This document shows, in pieces, positions 43,135-44,280 of a DNA stretch of 44,280 nt (the first letter of the stretch is position 1; every line of letters starts with the position of its first letter). Below the pieces are notes generated by a model. That model made no database searches. It saw nothing but the letters and a program-made list of their open reading frames with translations, and had not been told where the DNA came from. The position numbers were made by a program, and so were the translations under genes. The DNA is from JAIOSM01 sp023143455 (GTDB lineage Bacteria; Desulfobacterota; Desulfobacteria; Desulfobacterales; Desulfobacteraceae): assembly GCA_030632885.1 (NCBI GenBank), contig DAOVTW010000026.1:1-44280 (forward strand), written 5' to 3'.

Positions 43135-44049
43135 TCATTTTTCAGTTTCACTATTTAAAGAAGCAACTGCTGAGACCATATTGCCATTGCCATGATACTC
43201 AACTTTATCGAAACTATACATACATGCCATGGCAATGCCTCGACCATGGCTGTCAAATGCTCTTTCAGGAGATATATCCAAATAATTTTGCCAATTAAAA
43301 CCATCACCTTGATCCTGAATAATAAATTCTATAGCATTGTCATATCGATTCATCTGAACTTCCACTGATTTTGCTTTGTTCTCGCTAAGAGATAATCGCC
43401 GTAGAATTTCAGACGTCCATTGATTGTCTTTATTTAACTTTGATTTTTCTTCATATGAAATACCAAGGTTCCCATGCTCAATTCCATTAAGAATCAACTC
43501 CCACAACCCGACAACAACCTTGCGAGGCTCTGGGCAGGTACTTGACAAAAGAGCTGAAAGTTGTTCTCCCTGCTCTGGAGTAGAAATTTCAAATTCTCCT
43601 TTTTTTATATATGCAAAAGCCTTAAGCACCTTATCTGTCTTATCTTTAAGTTTATTATACTTTATAGAATCAGAAACAGCTGCATTTACAATAGCCCTAA
43701 GATCATCTCTTTTATAAGGTTTTGTAAGATAATAATATGCACCAGCCTGTAGACCTTCTAAGATATCGTCCTGGTGTTTCATTGCAGTTTGAAAAATCAC
43801 GGGTATTGTTTTAAGGATATCATGCGATTTTATTTTCTTAAGCACTTCCATACCGCTCATTCGCGGCATACTGCGATCTAAAAGAATTGCATCAAACTTT
43901 TCAGGGCTTTCAGCCAGCGTATTCCATGCTTCCTGCCCATCACCAGCAGTAATAACCTTAAAATTTTCATCCTTCAAATGGTATGAAATTATTTTGAGAT
44001 TGTAATCCTCATCATCGACAGCAAGCACTATGGCCGTTGGTTTTTGCAT
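43135..44049 (-). CDS. response regulator with HATPase (anti-sigma-like) output
   Basis: This 304-aa protein has a receiver domain (AVDDEDYNL, phospho-Asp D58 in ILLDRSMPRMSG, Lys in YLTKPYK), a short helical linker, and a C-terminal HATPase_c domain with ELILNGIEHGNLG, IIQDQGDGFNW and SHGRGIAMACMYS. There is no HisKA dimerisation box. The HATPase resembles RsbW/SpoIIAB-type serine kinases, so output is probably binding or phosphorylation of a STAS-type partner rather than a His phosphorelay. No partner is adjacent; a STAS-like DUF4325 protein is encoded at 34261. Confidence 0.82.
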   Translation of the reverse strand: MQKPTAIVLAVDDEDYNLKIISYHLKDENFKVITAGDGQEAWNTLAESPEKFDAILLDRSMPRMSGMEVLKKIKSHDILKTIPVIFQTAMKHQDDILEGLQAGAYYYLTKPYKRDDLRAIVNAAVSDSIKYNKLKDKTDKVLKAFAYIKKGEFEISTPEQGEQLSALLSSTCPEPRKVVVGLWELILNGIEHGNLGISYEEKSKLNKDNQWTSEILRRLSLSENKAKSVEVQMNRYDNAIEFIIQDQGDGFNWQNYLDISPERAFDSHGRGIAMACMYSFDKVEYHGNGNMVSAVASLNSETEK

Positions 44050-44280
44050 CCATTATCCCTTATACGAATATTAGAGTTTACAACAAGTATTTTTCTATTT
44101 TATTAAACCTGCCAAAGTAAGTCAAGGTACTTATTTTTTATGGGTGCAATTAAAACTGTTGGGTAATTTATTAATAAATAGTAGTAGCTATAACTATCTG
44201 TTATTATTGCCAATTTATTACTTTTGGGCGTAAGTGCTTGAAATAATTAAATAAATCTAGACTTTTGATTTTAACTAGTA

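Noticed and set aside
1..44280. Search for CRISPR arrays, insertion sequences, rRNA genes and prophage structural genes
   Set aside because: No regularly spaced repeats, transposase motifs, rRNA or phage structural genes were seen by eye. A computational scan was not possible.

Overview
The window looks like chromosome of a strictly anaerobic, sulfate-reducer-type bacterium of the Desulfobacterales (Desulfobacter/Desulfobacula-like). The reasons are a complete Rnf operon headed by a tetraheme cytochrome c, a DUF6178 protein, a FapA/DUF342 protein, many REC and histidine-kinase proteins, a visibly AT-rich base composition, and small Cys-rich proteins. This placement is inference from gene content; no 16S gene is present.

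Layout. (1) 1-2675 is the end of what looks like a genomic island. It has a truncated ORF, an orphan ORF, and an overlapping pair (138-aa protein plus RloA/OLD-like AAA ATPase) resembling a defence cassette. It stops at a 28-bp copy of a tRNA 3' end that has no tRNA body, as expected for an att site. (2) 3024-8251 holds an RND efflux adaptor and pump, a MetF-like methylenetetrahydrofolate reductase overlapping the pump gene, and an S4 RNA-binding protein. (3) 8281-14958 is a vitamin B12 region. A cobalamin riboswitch with a clear intrinsic terminator precedes a TonB-dependent receptor, an exported BtuF-CbiZ fusion, a second BtuF, and the frameshifted relic of an exbD-tonB cassette. (4) 14961-19057, minus strand, carries a membrane diguanylate cyclase, a lipoprotein and a FapA-domain protein, apparently as one operon.

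(5) 19306-26461, minus strand, is rseC, then tetraheme cytochrome-rnfC-D-G-E-A-B with a terminator. This Rnf is unusual. RnfB is fused to a complete GltD/NfnB-like FAD/NAD(P) module. RnfC seems to have lost its glycine-rich NADH/FMN loop. RnfD seems to lack the flavinylated Thr. Together with the cytochrome this suggests rerouted electron entry, and it is the strongest candidate for an undescribed system. (6) 26513-27398 has two small soluble proteins and tRNA-Asn. (7) 27596-32538 is a four-gene phosphorelay cluster (two REC-containing kinases that look duplicated, a membrane kinase and an OmpR-type regulator). (8) 32558-36114 has a PPTase, a cold-shock protein with a long leader, a DUF4325 STAS-like protein, and an odd zinc-finger SDR lacking the catalytic Tyr. 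(9) 36287-44049 has a TPR membrane protein, a CBS protein, a zinc ribbon, a dehydrogenase relic, DUF6178, a B12-binding radical SAM-TPR protein, a nitroreductase, RdgB and a REC-HATPase regulator.

How the parts connect. The B12 uptake genes supply cobamides to B12-dependent enzymes such as the corrinoid methyl-transfer chemistry typical of this group. Rnf couples ferredoxin or NAD(P)H redox chemistry to ion pumping. The MetF-like reductase would sit in C1 metabolism.
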